Source: Zea mays
Lineage: Eukaryota > Streptophyta > Magnoliopsida > Poales > Poaceae
DNA length: 64,000 bases
Reading direction: 5' to 3'
NCBI RefSeq assembly: GCF_902167145.1
Contig: NC_050104.1
Location: 96,297,849 to 96,361,848, forward strand
The stretch's first letter is position 1; each line of letters opens with the position of its first letter. Shown here piece by piece: positions 1 through 10,633 of this stretch. Position numbers and translations under genes: made by a program. Under the pieces are notes generated by a model, which did not search any database, was not told the origin of the DNA, and saw only the letters and a program-made list of their open reading frames with translations.

Positions 1-1133
1 TAAGGTCGGGGGTTAGCGTTAGAATTAAATTCAAGTCCAGAAGAGAGGGGAAAACAAATCAAATAAGAATCAAGGCGAGCGAACACGATGATTTGTTTTA
101 CCGAGGTTCGGTTCCAAAGAACCTAGTCCCCGTTGAGGAGGTCACAAATACCGGGTCTATTTCAACCCTTTCCCTCTCTCAAACAGTCACTTAGACCGAG
201 TGAGCCTTCTTCATTAATCTCACGGGTCACTAAGACCTCGCAAGGATCACCACACACTTGGTGTCTCTTGCTTCGCTTACAAAGCACTTGAGAATAAGAA
301 TGGGAAAATAAAAAAGGCCAAGCCAAGCAACAAGAGCAACAATAAACACAAAAACACCCTCTCTCAAGTCCCTAATGGAATTGAGTTGATTTGGAGGCTT
401 AGAGAGGATTCAATCTATTTGATGTGTCTTGGAGTGGAGTCTTTTGCTCTTGTATTGAATGAGATGTTTGGAATGCTTGGATGGAAATGAATGAGGTGGT
501 TGGGGGTATTTATAGCCCCCAACCACTTCCATAGCCGTTGGGGAGGCTGCTGGCGATGGGCGCACTAGACAATCCGGTGCGCCACTGGACAGGAACTGTT
601 CCTAGTCTGGTGCGCCACCACGTCACCCAACCATTAGGGTTTGGAGCTGGTCGACTGTTGGAGGCTTTGTCCTCTTGTGGCACCGGACAGTCCGGTGCCA
701 CACAGGACAGTCCGGTGCCCCTCTGACTTTCCTGCTTTGACTCTGCCGCGCACTGTTCACTGTTGCAGAAGCTTTTGCAGTCGACCGTTGGCGCAGATAG
801 TCGTTGCTCTGCTGACTCACCGGACAGTCCGGTGAATTATAGCAGAGCGCGCCCTGGAATTCCCGAGAGTGGCTGGTTTGAAGGTGTACGGCCTGGTGCA
901 CCGGACACTGTCCGGTGGCACACCGGACAGTCAGGTGCGCCATTCTTTAGCACACTCAAGTCCTTTTGTTCCTTTAAAATTGTGTCCCTAACTTGATTCT
1001 TTTATTGATTTGTGTTGAACCTTATGCACCTGTAATACATGAGTTCTAGATAAACTAGTTAGTTCATGTGTTTGTATTGACTATCAACCACCAAAATTAA
1101 TTATAGGAAATGGTTAACCCTATTTCCCTTTCA
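1..1133 (-). mobile_element. Copia LTR (Opie/Ji-like), minus strand, cut by window edge
   Basis: The reverse complement of this stretch starts TGAAAGGGAAATAGGG and matches the Copia element B LTRs at 34938-36165 and 42927-44161 along its length, including the palindromic array and the TATA region. About 70 bases of the LTR's 3' end lie outside the window. It ends at 1133 and is followed by CTAAC (1134-1138). The partner Gypsy LTR carries a single CTAAC at 8537-8541 at the equivalent position, so the insertion point is exact. Whether this is a solo LTR or the 5' LTR of a full minus-strand element cannot be seen. The short open frames inside it are shadows of the repeat array. Confidence 0.9.
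507..514 (-). promoter_or_regulatory. TATA box of the minus-strand Copia LTR
   Basis: On the minus strand TATAAATA sits in the context GGGGGCTATAAATACCCCC, the same context as the LTR TATA of element B at 35593-35600. It marks the U3/R promoter of the LTR. Confidence 0.65.
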
Positions 1134-2960
1134 CTAACCATACCCCTTCGCGATGGATGTTTTGCGTAAGAGCCCCTAGCAAATACATGAATCAACCCAC
1201 CGTCCTCTATAGTAGAAAAAGGGTAACAATCAGGTCCTTGGATTTATGATTTTGACCCTATGCTTACATAATATTATGCTCACAGTCCAATCAGTTGTAT
1301 AATTTGTAATAATACACTGAAATTGAATTTCTTATATAAAAATAATTCCAGAATCTCATTTAATTCATAGAAAATTCATTTTAACTCTTTTTTAATCCAT
1401 TTCAGTTGCAATAATTTTGTATTAATATTGTTCATCACCTGATAAATCCGTTTTATCATGAAACATAGATTAAAATTATCCACTTAATTTATTTTATACT
1501 AAGCACTTAAAACTTTGGAAAATCATAACTCTTTAACCGTAACTCTGAATTTAGTGGTTCTCGAACCCCTGATCTCGTTACGATGCGTAGAATATTATTA
1601 TGCAATATGTTCTCATGTTAGGTGTTATGTTAATTTCTCCTGTACCATGTTTGTTTGTATTGATTGCGAGTAGACGAGCAAGCAATTGAGGACCCAGGAA
1701 CTCAGCAGGTGGAAAATACTGAGCGGGAGCTCGTTGAAGGCAAGTTGTGCCCTTGATCACTTCTATTTACCCAATAATGTTCCTATTAATCATTATGATG
1801 TGCATATGTTAATTTTGATGGAAACCAATAGATCACCCCATTTTGACTATCTTTTTACCTTGTTTACCATTGAACTTTTGGGTAGTACCTGTTATTGCTT
1901 TATGTGGTTTGGGTGTTAAGATACACATTATTCATGATCATTCTTTTATTATAAATGAGTTGTTTACTGTTCATGACAAGATCATTATGTTAATTGGAAC
2001 ATGGAGAGCCACCTGGGAAAATAGTGCTACCACAAGGGTGGTATGGGACGCCCTTGGCTGACTAATTAGGAAAGCTAGTGGAGGACTACCTTACCCGAAA
2101 AGGGCAAGGGCAGTAGGGGAGTGGTCGGCATAGGGAGGTTCTCGGGTTGATTTTGCTACGATGGCTTTTCAGATGGGGGATTCCTATGCTACGCTCCCTA
2201 GAAACTGTAACAGGTTTTCTAAAGCTAGTGGAACTTTGTAAAGGCCTCGTACTGTTACCCTTCCTCGCTTCCTTGGTAGATGTGTATGGGATTCATGACC
2301 CCGTGGCAAATGGGTAGCACGACTTGTGGGTAAAGATGCGCAACCTCCGCAGAGTGTAAAACTAGTATATCAGCCATGCTCACGGTCATGAGCGGCTCAG
2401 ACCCTCACATGAGTAACTTATGGAATTAAATTTTAACTGGTCATATGCATCATATTGTGGTTTATTATTAAGTTTGATCTATTATTACTCTGGTTTAGTA
2501 TATACTTACAAGTAGTAACTACTAGTAAAATTTGATCAACTTATTAAAAGCAATGCTCAACTTTAACCATTATTTGTTGGTCACCTTAAACTTCACATGA
2601 ACTCCCACCTTTGGTGAGTTCATGCACAATATTCCCCACAACTTGTTGAGCTATGATCTTTTGTGAGCCCACCCTTGCGATATATAAACCCCCCACAGGA
2701 GAAGAACAGGTGGTCCAAGAGGAGGCCTACAACGAGGAGTATGAGCTTATCTAGGTGGCATCTCCCAGTCAGCTTGATGGCGCCAAGGAATAATTATTAG
2801 TTCGCTTTATTGTTATCATTTATTTTTGTAAGACTCTTCCGCTATGTTACAATAATATTTGTGACATTTATCTCTATACACTTGGTCATTATATGTGTTG
2901 TTCTTCTTTGGCGCACATATGAGACGCACCCGGCTTTACCCCTTAAATCCGGGTGTGACA
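1134..2960 (+). mobile_element. 5' LTR (3' portion) of a Tekay-like Gypsy element
   Basis: This stretch aligns with 8537-10633, the 3' LTR of the same element, and ends GGGTGTGACA directly before a primer-binding site. The upstream half of the LTR is off-window because the Copia LTR at 1-1133 has split it. By eye I count about 13 differences in the first 180 or so aligned bases, many of them C/T or G/A, so the insertion is old. The open frames at 1686-2061 are LTR noise and recur in the other copy. Confidence 0.88.
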
Positions 2961-2964
2961 GAAG

Positions 2965-2976
2965 TGGCATCAGAGG
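2965..2976 (+). other. Primer-binding site (initiator tRNA-Met type)
   Basis: TGGCATCAGAGG lies four bases after the LTR end at 2960. It differs at two positions from the usual TGGTATCAGAGC that pairs with the 3' end of initiator tRNA-Met. It fixes the LTR/interior boundary and the plus orientation. Confidence 0.75.
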
Positions 2977-3434
2977 AAATGTTGACTGTAGAACGAAACC
3001 TTGATAGAACTAGACAAAACCCTTACCTGCTTACCTTTACTCTGATTCTTTCTATGCTTTTCTTGATCTTGTCTCACCTTTGATTGTTCTACTCTGACTA
3101 TTCTTATTTTTGCTACTCTAGAAGAACAAGAAGGATTTCACACCTTGGAATCCTACATCTAAGACCCTCTAAAAGAGATAGGAGACCTGATACAAATATA
3201 TATATTCTCTATCTAAAGTGTGTGGATGTCTGTTCTGATGATAAATGCTTGATTTGCTTCTTTGATTGACTGAACTAGTATAGCAGAGCATTCTAGCATG
3301 TACCACCATAAGGTAATGTATTAGTATTAGTAGGTGACACACTAATCTACTGAATTGTTAAGACCCCAAAAGATCATGTCGCATAATTACTTGTCTTATC
3401 TGCAATTCTATTTTACCTTGTGTTTCTAACCCAG
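2977..3434 (+). other. Untranslated leader of the Tekay-like Gypsy element
   Basis: This stretch between the primer-binding site and the gag start codon has no plausible long frame. Short frames here (for example 3084-3269) are unsupported. It is the element's leader RNA region. Confidence 0.6.
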
Positions 3435-3529
3435 ATGGTCAATACCAGGAAGGGAGGCGGTATCGATCTGCCTACCAACGACCGACACAGGAGGATTGTT
3501 AACCAACCACAACCAGAAATGAATCCTCC
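3435..3529 (+). pseudogene. Gypsy gag, N-terminal stub
   Basis: The frame starts with MVNTRKGGGIDLP, a start I recognise from Tekay-type chromovirus gag, and runs about 31 residues to MNPP. It then enters the LTR of another Gypsy lineage at about 3530. The rest of gag (capsid, zinc knuckle), the protease and the RT of this element are missing. The start is chosen because it is the first ATG of the recognisable gag frame after the leader. It is a relic with no coding capacity. Confidence 0.7.
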
Positions 3530-4161
3530 TATTGGGGGCCTTCTTCTCCGCCGAAGGTCCTCTAAGCAAAAAACACCTTCGACAGGACGATATGCAAGCA
3601 GACACGACATGAAGATATATGCTGAAGCTACAATTGAAAGAGCTTCGACATGGTGGCATGCCTAAGACGAAGGATGGCACCGACTTAAAGAGGAAAAGAC
3701 TACATAGTCCGTGATGATTTGTATTATGATTATAATTAGTTATCAGGGACACAAATGTAATTTTGGCCGGGCTACGTCCTGTGCCTATAAATAGATGAAC
3801 AGTACCCCTGTACTGTTCACGCTGACTTGTAAACATTCACGCATCACTCCTGCTTTTTCACCTTCTGTCAAGCCAAAGGTACAAATGTAATTTAAATATC
3901 ATTGATGTTTGTTCATGTTTATATAATAAGAATATGAATATTCTAATGATTTGAAATGATTATTCATATTCCATTCACGTTTCTTATGTCTTTGTTTACA
4001 TCCTTGCTTATTGAAATGATGAAGGTACGTCCTTCATGACCTTTGTCCGAAGATCATTATATCCTAAGGAAGATAATGCTTCGAAGGACAAAGGTCTTTA
4101 ACCATTAACACTTGTGTTGCCTTGTTCTTAATTCATAGCATTTGAGAACAAGTGACCAACA
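3530..4161 (+). mobile_element. LTR of a second, TAT-like Gypsy lineage inside the first
   Basis: It begins TATTGGGGGCCTTC, probably a mutated TGTTGGGGG terminus, and ends GACCAACA. A TTGGCACCCACC primer-binding-like stretch follows. It contains a TATA box at 3786 and GAAGG/CCTTCG-rich sequence typical of this LTR class. No partner 3' LTR exists in the window, so the element is truncated. The left boundary is approximate because the TG end is changed and no target duplication can be matched. Confidence 0.65.
3786..3793 (+). promoter_or_regulatory. TATA box of the TAT-like LTR
   Basis: TATAAATA in the context GTGCCTATAAATAGATG. A perfect 9-bp inverted repeat with a 4-base loop follows at 3797-3818, close to where transcription would start. 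Confidence 0.6.
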
Positions 4162-4324
4162 TTGGCACCCACCTCCGGTGAACTCACTTCCACTGTTGTG
4201 ACAATGGCTTCGTACAACAAACAAGTTGTAGCACCTTCGGTCACGAAACTGGTGCTCCCAATCACAGGTGGTTCAAGCTTAGAGCCAGCCAACAAGAAGC
4301 AAAAAAAAGGAAGCACAAAGAAGA

Positions 4325-4849
4325 GTGCAGCATGTTGGGGTGCAAGGACCGTTCATCAGATCCAAGTGGTCTCATATCCCAATTACCTTCTCCCAGGAAG
4401 ATCTTCAGCTTAAAGATTACCCTCACAATGATGCTATGGTTATATCTTGTGTCATCAAGGGATTTCTGGTCCATAATGTTCTGGTTGACACAGGCAGCAC
4501 AGCGGACATCATCTTCGCGAAGGCTTTCAGGCAAATGCAAGAGCCAGAAGACAAGATACATGATGCAACACACCCTCTTTGTGGTTTTGGAGGAAGGCAG
4601 ATTGTGGCACTTGGCAAGATAGCAATGTCAGTGACCTTCGGCTACGTCCATAACACAAGAACTGAACAAGTTGTCTTTGACAATGTTGATATGGAGTATC
4701 CATACAATGCAATCATTGGTCGAGGGACGCCTAATGCCTTCGAAGCCATTCTTCATCCAGCATATTTATGTATGAAGATACCTTCGGAACAAGGGCCCAT
4801 TGTTGTTCACGGGAGTCAGGAAGCTGCCAGGAAGGCTAAAGGGAGCTAG
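4325..4849 (+). pseudogene. Gypsy (TAT-like) protease region
   Basis: The frame contains LVDTGSTADIIF, the catalytic DTG of a retropepsin-type aspartic protease, and further on NAIIGRGTPN, which matches the ILGRP-like C-terminal protease motif. Nearly all of gag is missing between the LTR/PBS and this point; only a short frame from 4162 precedes it. The reading frame closes at a TAG at 4847-4849, but the same frame continues without other stops into the RT at 4949, so this is one in-frame nonsense codon inside a former polyprotein. Confidence 0.8.
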
Positions 4850-4948
4850 ACGGATTCAAAGGCTATCCACAACATAGATGAAGCCAAAGCTTATCAGCAG
4901 TATAAGCACAAAAGAGAGAAGGCTGCTTCAGCGGATCAGCCGAAGCCT

Positions 4949-5918
4949 ATGCTCCAATGCGAAGACATAGCAGACCAAAAGGTACTGCTGGGATCTCAGT
5001 TATCTGGTGAACAAGAAAAGACTTTGCTAAGGTTTTTGTTCAACAATAAAGATGTCTTCACTTGGACAGCTAATGATCTCTGTGGTGTTAATAGAGATGT
5101 CATTGAGCATTCACTCAATGTGGATCCATCTTTCAGGCCAAGAAAGCAGAGACTTCAGAAAATGTCTCAGGATAAAGCCAAAGGTGCTCAAAATGAAGTA
5201 AAGAGACTTCTCAGTGCCGGTGTTATCAGAGAAGTAACATATCTAGAGTGGCTAGCTAACACTATTATGGTGAAGAAGGCTAATGGGAAATGGAGAATGT
5301 GTATTGATTTCACAGACCTTAACAAGGCATGTCCGAAGGATGAATTCCCTTTACCAAGAATAGACTCCCTTGTAGATGCAGCAGCTTCTTCGGAACTCAT
5401 GAGCTTATTGGACTGCTACTCAGGCTATCACCAAATTTGGATGAAGAAAGAGGATGAGCCAAAGACAAGCTTCATAACTCCTAGTGGTACTTATTGCTAC
5501 CTTCGGATGCCCGAGGGGCTCAAAAATGCTGGAGGAAGCTTCAGCAGAATGACTGCCAAGGTTCTTCACTCCCAAATAGGCAGGAATGTGCTAACTTATG
5601 TTGATGACATCATAGTAAAAAGCACAAAACAAGAAAATCATGTTACTGATTTGCAAGAGACGTTTGCCAATTTCAGGCAAGCTGGTCTCAAGTTGAATCC
5701 AAAAAAGTGTGTTTTTTGGAGTGAAGAAGGGCAAGTTTCCTGGTTGTCTGGTATCAACAAAGGGTATCGAAGCTAATCCAAGCAAGATCGAAGCTATCCT
5801 TCGGATGGAACCGCCAAATTCAAAGAAGGGGTCTCAACGGTTGGCAGGAAGGTTGGCATCGTCAAATAGATTTATATCAAGATCAGCAGAGAGAAACTTA
5901 CCATTCTTTGAAGTACCA
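4949..5918 (+). pseudogene. Gypsy (TAT-like) reverse transcriptase and start of RNase H
   Basis: The RT runs from MLQCEDIADQ through KWRMCIDFTDLNKACPKDEF and SLLDCYSGYHQIWM to LTYVDDIIVKS, which keeps the catalytic YVDD. A frameshift near 5715-5740 moves the frame, and the continuation is read in another frame (GCLVSTKGIEANP, then LPFFEV at the start of the RNase H part). Homology stops at about 5918, where the sequence changes to the integrase of the other Gypsy lineage. There is no RNase H active site, integrase or 3' LTR of this lineage. Confidence 0.85.
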
Positions 5919-5920
5919 AG

Positions 5921-7144
5921 ATGTATCAAGATCTGAAACAAAAGTATTGGTGGTATGGTCTGAAAAGGGATGTTGCTTCACATGTGGCAGTGTGTGACGT
6001 TTGCTAGAGGGTAAAAGCTGAACATCAGAGACCAGCTGGATTACTCCACCCACTGAAGGTACCCGAGTGGAAATGGGAAGAAATTGGTATGGACTTCATT
6101 GTTGGTCTACCCGCACTTCTGCTGGGTATGACTCTATTTGGGTGATCGTGGACAGACTAACAAAAGTGGCTCACTTCATTCCTGTGAGGACTAATTACAC
6201 GGGGGCCAAGCTAGCAGAGTTGTATATGGCCCGGATAATTTGTCTACACGGAGTGCCTAAGAAGATCGTGTCAGACCGAGGGTCCCAGTTCACTTCTCGG
6301 TTTTGGCAGAAGTTGCACGAGTGCTTGGACATGAAGTTGAATTTCAGCTCGGCCTACCATCCTCAAACTGATGGGCAGACCAAGAGAACCAACCAAGTAC
6401 TAGAAGATATGTTAAGAGCTTGTGCTCTTAAACATGGTGGTAGTTGGGATAAGAGTTTACCCTATGCGGAGTTCTCTTACAATAACAGTTACCAGACCAG
6501 TTTGAAGATGTCCCCGTTTGAGGCTTTATATGGCAGAAAATGCAGGACTCCTCTATATTGGGATCAAATTAGTGAAAGACAGTTCTTTGGGCCAGATATT
6601 ATACAAGAGGCAGAAGAACAAGTCCAGTTGATAAGGGAGAACTTGAGAACTGCGTAGTCAAGGCAGAAAAGCTATGCAGATACCCGGAGAAGGCAGTTAG
6701 AGTTTAAGGAGGGTGATCACTTATCACGTGTATCTGAAGGTGTCACCGATCTGGGGTATGAGGAGGTTTAAAGTTAAAGGGAAGTTATCCCCTCGCTTTA
6801 TTGGACCCTTCATGATCCTAAAGCGAGTGGGGAAAGTTGCCTATCAACTAGAACTACCCGACCATCTAGCGGATGTGCATGATGTCTTCCATGTATCCCA
6901 GTTGAAGAAGTATCTCAGAGTACTAGAAGAGCAACTGCCTATGGAAGAGCTTAGTGTTCAAGATGATCTGACTTATACTGAGTACCCTATCAAGATCCTT
7001 GATACTTTGACTCGTGTTATGAGGAATAAAGTAATCAGGATTTGCAAAGTACAATGGAGTCACCATGGAGACGATGAAGCCACCTGGGAGAGAGAAGAAG
7101 AGCTACGAATAGAATTTCCCCACCTCTTCCCTAGTTCATCTTGA
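5921..7144 (+). pseudogene. Tekay-like Gypsy integrase with C-terminal chromodomain
   Basis: The zinc-finger part (MYQDLKQKYWWYGLKRD, then CDVC) is closed by a TAG at 6005-6007. The catalytic core continues in shifted frames: MDFIVGL, SDRGSQF, YHPQTDGQTKRTNQ. The third catalytic residue, Glu in DGQTERTNQ of active relatives, is Lys here. A stop at 6655-6657 and another frameshift precede the last part (6713-7144), which ends with the chromodomain (KVQWSHHGDDEATWERE...FPHLF) typical of Tekay/Del chromoviruses. At least three inactivating lesions are visible. The polypurine tract follows 22 bases after the stop. Confidence 0.9.
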
Positions 7145-7166
7145 TCTTGAGGTCGAGATTCCTTTT

Positions 7167-7180
7167 AAGGGGGTAGAATT
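7167..7180 (+). other. Polypurine tract of the Tekay-like element
   Basis: AAGGGGGTAGAATT directly precedes the TGTAAACCCT start of the 3' LTR. It serves as the plus-strand primer in reverse transcription. Confidence 0.6.
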
Positions 7181-10100
7181 TGTAAACCCTAGTGTGGATG
7201 TACCCATGACTCTTGTCATTGAAAATAATCAAGGGACTTTTTATTATGTGACTTATGCATGAAGCATATTTTACTTTTAAATAAATGCCAGATAAAAAAC
7301 ATGAACTTATGCATCGTGCGGAATTCCTTTGTTTGTGCATTAAAACCCACACTTATAATTAAAACAAATTTGGCTTCGAATTCAAAGTTGAGCTCTCAAA
7401 AATATAGGAACGAAAGAGTGACACAATAATAATAATAAATAAATACCATTATTACAAGCAATAAAAGTACTAGTAGATTTTTCGCTTGATTTAGAAATCT
7501 GAAGTCAAAATGGTAAATTGAAATCCAGAGTTCATTTCTTGAAATCAGAGAAATAAACAAAAGAAGAAGAAACACCAACTAGGTCGCCAATCTGCAATTC
7601 GGCCCAATGCCCCGTCTCCACCCACGTGCCCGCGCGGGCCGGCCACTCCTACCGCCGCGACGCGCCCGTGTACCGTCAGCACCTGACAAATGGGGCCCGC
7701 GTGTCAGTCACCGTAAGGACGCGCTGACTCTGCCGGTGGGGTCCTGATGTCATCCCACTACCCGTCACCACAATCCGACCGTGGCATGGCTCAACAGAAT
7801 CCGAGATTCCTGGCCTCAGCTCACGTCTAACCCCTCGCGCGCGGCTTAAAACCTATGCCACATCCGTTCCTCGTAGAGGCCAGCACCCAACCCACCTTAC
7901 GATGCCAGAACTCGAAAGAAAATCGCCATCGCCGTCGTGTTGCCGTCGCCGTCGCCGCACTGCGCCACAACCCGTCTGCACTCGTGCTCGGCCTCCGGCG
8001 GTTGTCGGGTTGTTTGTCGCGGCACGCCGGAGTCAGGCGGGGTATCCTCGCGCCTAGAACGTCGCTCGGGGCCTCAGAATTTCTCGCCGGAGCGCGAATC
8101 CATCGCATTTCCGTCGTGTGCGCGTGGTTCGGAGTATTTGCTCCGCCACCATCAGTGAGACTTCTCCTCTAGAGTTCACCACCTCTTTCTCTTCGCTTAG
8201 CATTGAGTAGGGACCAATTTAGGGCACGGGATTGAGAACTATGGTTCGCCAGCCAGCCTCCGTCGCGCGCACCGGGCAGTGCCACCACCCCTTTTCGGTC
8301 GGAGATAGGACAGGGCCATGTGCCGTCGGATCCGCTGTCGATGGCTCTGATTAGAGATAAGTTACTGGTTTCGGGGAATGGATCTAGAGCGTTGATGATA
8401 GATCGGGCGATCCACGACGTTTTAGCCACCATAAAATCATGCCATTCATATCCCATCCTAGGTCTCCTGTTCGATACCAATTCGTTCTAAACGAGATCTA
8501 ATCTAGGCCGCTGAAGTTTAATCGGGCAGCCGGAATCTAACCGTACCCCTTCGCGATGGATGTTTTGCGTAAGAGCCCCTCGCAAATACATGAATCAGCC
8601 CACCGTCCTCTGCAGTAGAAAAAGGGTAACAATCAGGTCCTCGGATTCATGATTTTGACCCTATGCTTCCACAATATTATGCCCGCAGTCCAATCAGTTG
8701 TACAATTAGTAATAATACACTGAAATTGAATTTATTATTAAAATTAATTCTAGAATCTCATTTAATTCATAGAAAATTCATTTAAACTCTTTTTTAATCC
8801 ATTCCAGTTGCATTAATTTTGTATTAATATTGTTCATCACTTGATAATTCTGTTTTATCATGAAACATGTCCCTGTTTGTTTCGGCTTTTCACAGCTTGT
8901 AGCCACCAAAAGCTGCTGCGAACTGCCAAACACTCAGCTTTTCAGCCAGCTTCTATAAAATTCGTTTGGGTAAAAACCATTCAAAATCAACATAAACATA
9001 TAATCGGTTGAGTCGTTGCAATAGTAGTAATCCGTCACTTTATAGATCCTGGGCCCCATGGACAACTTTATCTTCCTCCGCGCGTAATCCTAATGATACT
9101 TAGATTCTCTACACAGCCAGATTCTCCCCACAGCTAGATTCTCGGAAAAGCTAGTCAGAAAAAACTGAACCAAACAGGCAAAAACTTCGTAAAATCATAA
9201 CTCTTTAACCGTAACTTCGAATTTAGTGGTTGTCGAACCCCTGATCTCGTTACGATGCGTAGAATATTATTATGTAGTATGTTCTCATGTTAGGTGTGAT
9301 GTTAATTTCTCCTATACCATGTTTGTTTGTATTGATTGCGAGTAGACGAGCAAGCAACTGAGGACCCAAGAACTCAGCAGGTGGAAAATACTGAGCAGGA
9401 GCTCGTTGAAGGTAAGTTGTGCCATTATCACTTCTATTTACCCAATAATGTTCCTGTTAATCATTATGATCTGCATATGTTAATTTTGATGGGACCCAAT
9501 AGGTCACCTCAGTTTGGCTATCTTTATACCTTGTTTACCACTCAAATTTTGGGTAGTATCTGTTATTGCTTTATGTGGTTTTGGGTGTTAAGATACACAT
9601 TATTCATGATCATGCTTTTTATAATAAATGAGTTGTTTACTGTTCATGACAAGATCATTATGTTAATTGAAACAGGGAGAACCACCCGGAAAAACAGTGC
9701 TACCACAAGGGTGGTATGGAACGCCCTTGACTGACTAATTAGGAAAGCTAGTGGAGGACTATCTTACCCGAAAGGGGCAAGGGCAGTAGGGGAGTGGTCG
9801 GTATAGAGAGGTTCTTGGGTTGATTTTGGTGCGATGGCTTTTCAGACGAGGATTCCTATGTTGCGCTCCCTAAAAACTGTAGCCGGTTTTCTGAAGCTAG
9901 TGGAACTCTGTAAATTTCTCATACAGTTGCCCTGCCTCGCTTACTTGATAGAGGTGTATGGGATTCATGACCCTGTGGCAAATGGGTAGCACAACTTGTG
10001 GGTAAAGATGTGCAACCTCTACAGAGTGTAAAACTGGTATATCAGTCGTGCTCACGGTCATGAGCGGCTCGGACCCTCACATGAGTAACTTATGGAATTA

Positions 10101-10633
10101 AATTTTAACTAGTCATTTGCATAGCATTGTGGTTTATTATTAATTTTGATCTATTATTACTTTGTTTTGGTATATACTTACATGTAGTAACTGCTAGTAA
10201 AATTTGATCAACTTATTAAAAGCAATGCTCAGCTTTAACCATTATTTATTGGTCAACCTTACACTTCACATGAACTCCCACCTTTGATGAGTTTATGCAC
10301 ATTATTCTCCACAACTTGTTGAGCTATGATATTTTGTGAGCTCACCCTTGCGATATATAAACCTCTCACAGGAGAAGAACATGTGATACAGAAGGAGGCC
10401 TACAACGAGGAGTATAAGCTTATCTAGGTGACGTCTCTCAGTTAGCTTGATGGCGCCAAGAAATAATTATAAGTTCGCTTTATTGTTATCATTTATTTTT
10501 GTAAGACTCTTCCGTCATGTAATAATAATATTTGTGACATTTATCTCTATACACTTGGTCATTATATGTGATGTTCTTCTTTGGCGCATATATGAGACGC
10601 ACCCGACGTTACCCCTTAAATTCGGGTGTGACA
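7181..10633 (+). mobile_element. 3' LTR of the Tekay-like Gypsy element
   Basis: It runs from TGTAAACCCTAG to TCGGGTGTGACA, 3453 bp, and from 8537 aligns with the 5' LTR at 1134-2960. A GC-rich stretch at 7590-8200 gives spurious open frames on both strands that I do not annotate. It is interrupted by a small TIR element at 8871-9178. The base after it (10634) starts unrelated DNA. The left target duplication is off-window, so CCCTT at 10634-10638 cannot be confirmed as the TSD. Confidence 0.88.
8871..9178. mobile_element. Small non-autonomous TIR element (MITE-like) in the 3' LTR
   Basis: About 308 bp present here and absent from the paired 5' LTR. The ends are imperfect inverted repeats: CCTGTTTGTTTCGGCTTTT at the left and the complement of AAAAACTGAACCAAACAGG at the right. 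It has no coding capacity. About 45 bp of LTR sequence present in the 5' copy (around 1460-1503) are missing at the insertion, so no clean target duplication can be read. hAT or PIF/Harbinger origin is undecided. Confidence 0.6.

Noticed and set aside
500..1000. Overlapping short open frames on both strands (510-996)
   Set aside because: They lie in the palindromic array of a Copia LTR and encode only repeat-derived CPV/RTVR-type words; the same frames recur in the LTRs of A and B.
7827..8480. GC-rich frames on both strands
   Set aside because: They are inside the Gypsy 3' LTR, with low-complexity Arg/Pro/Ser content and no domain.
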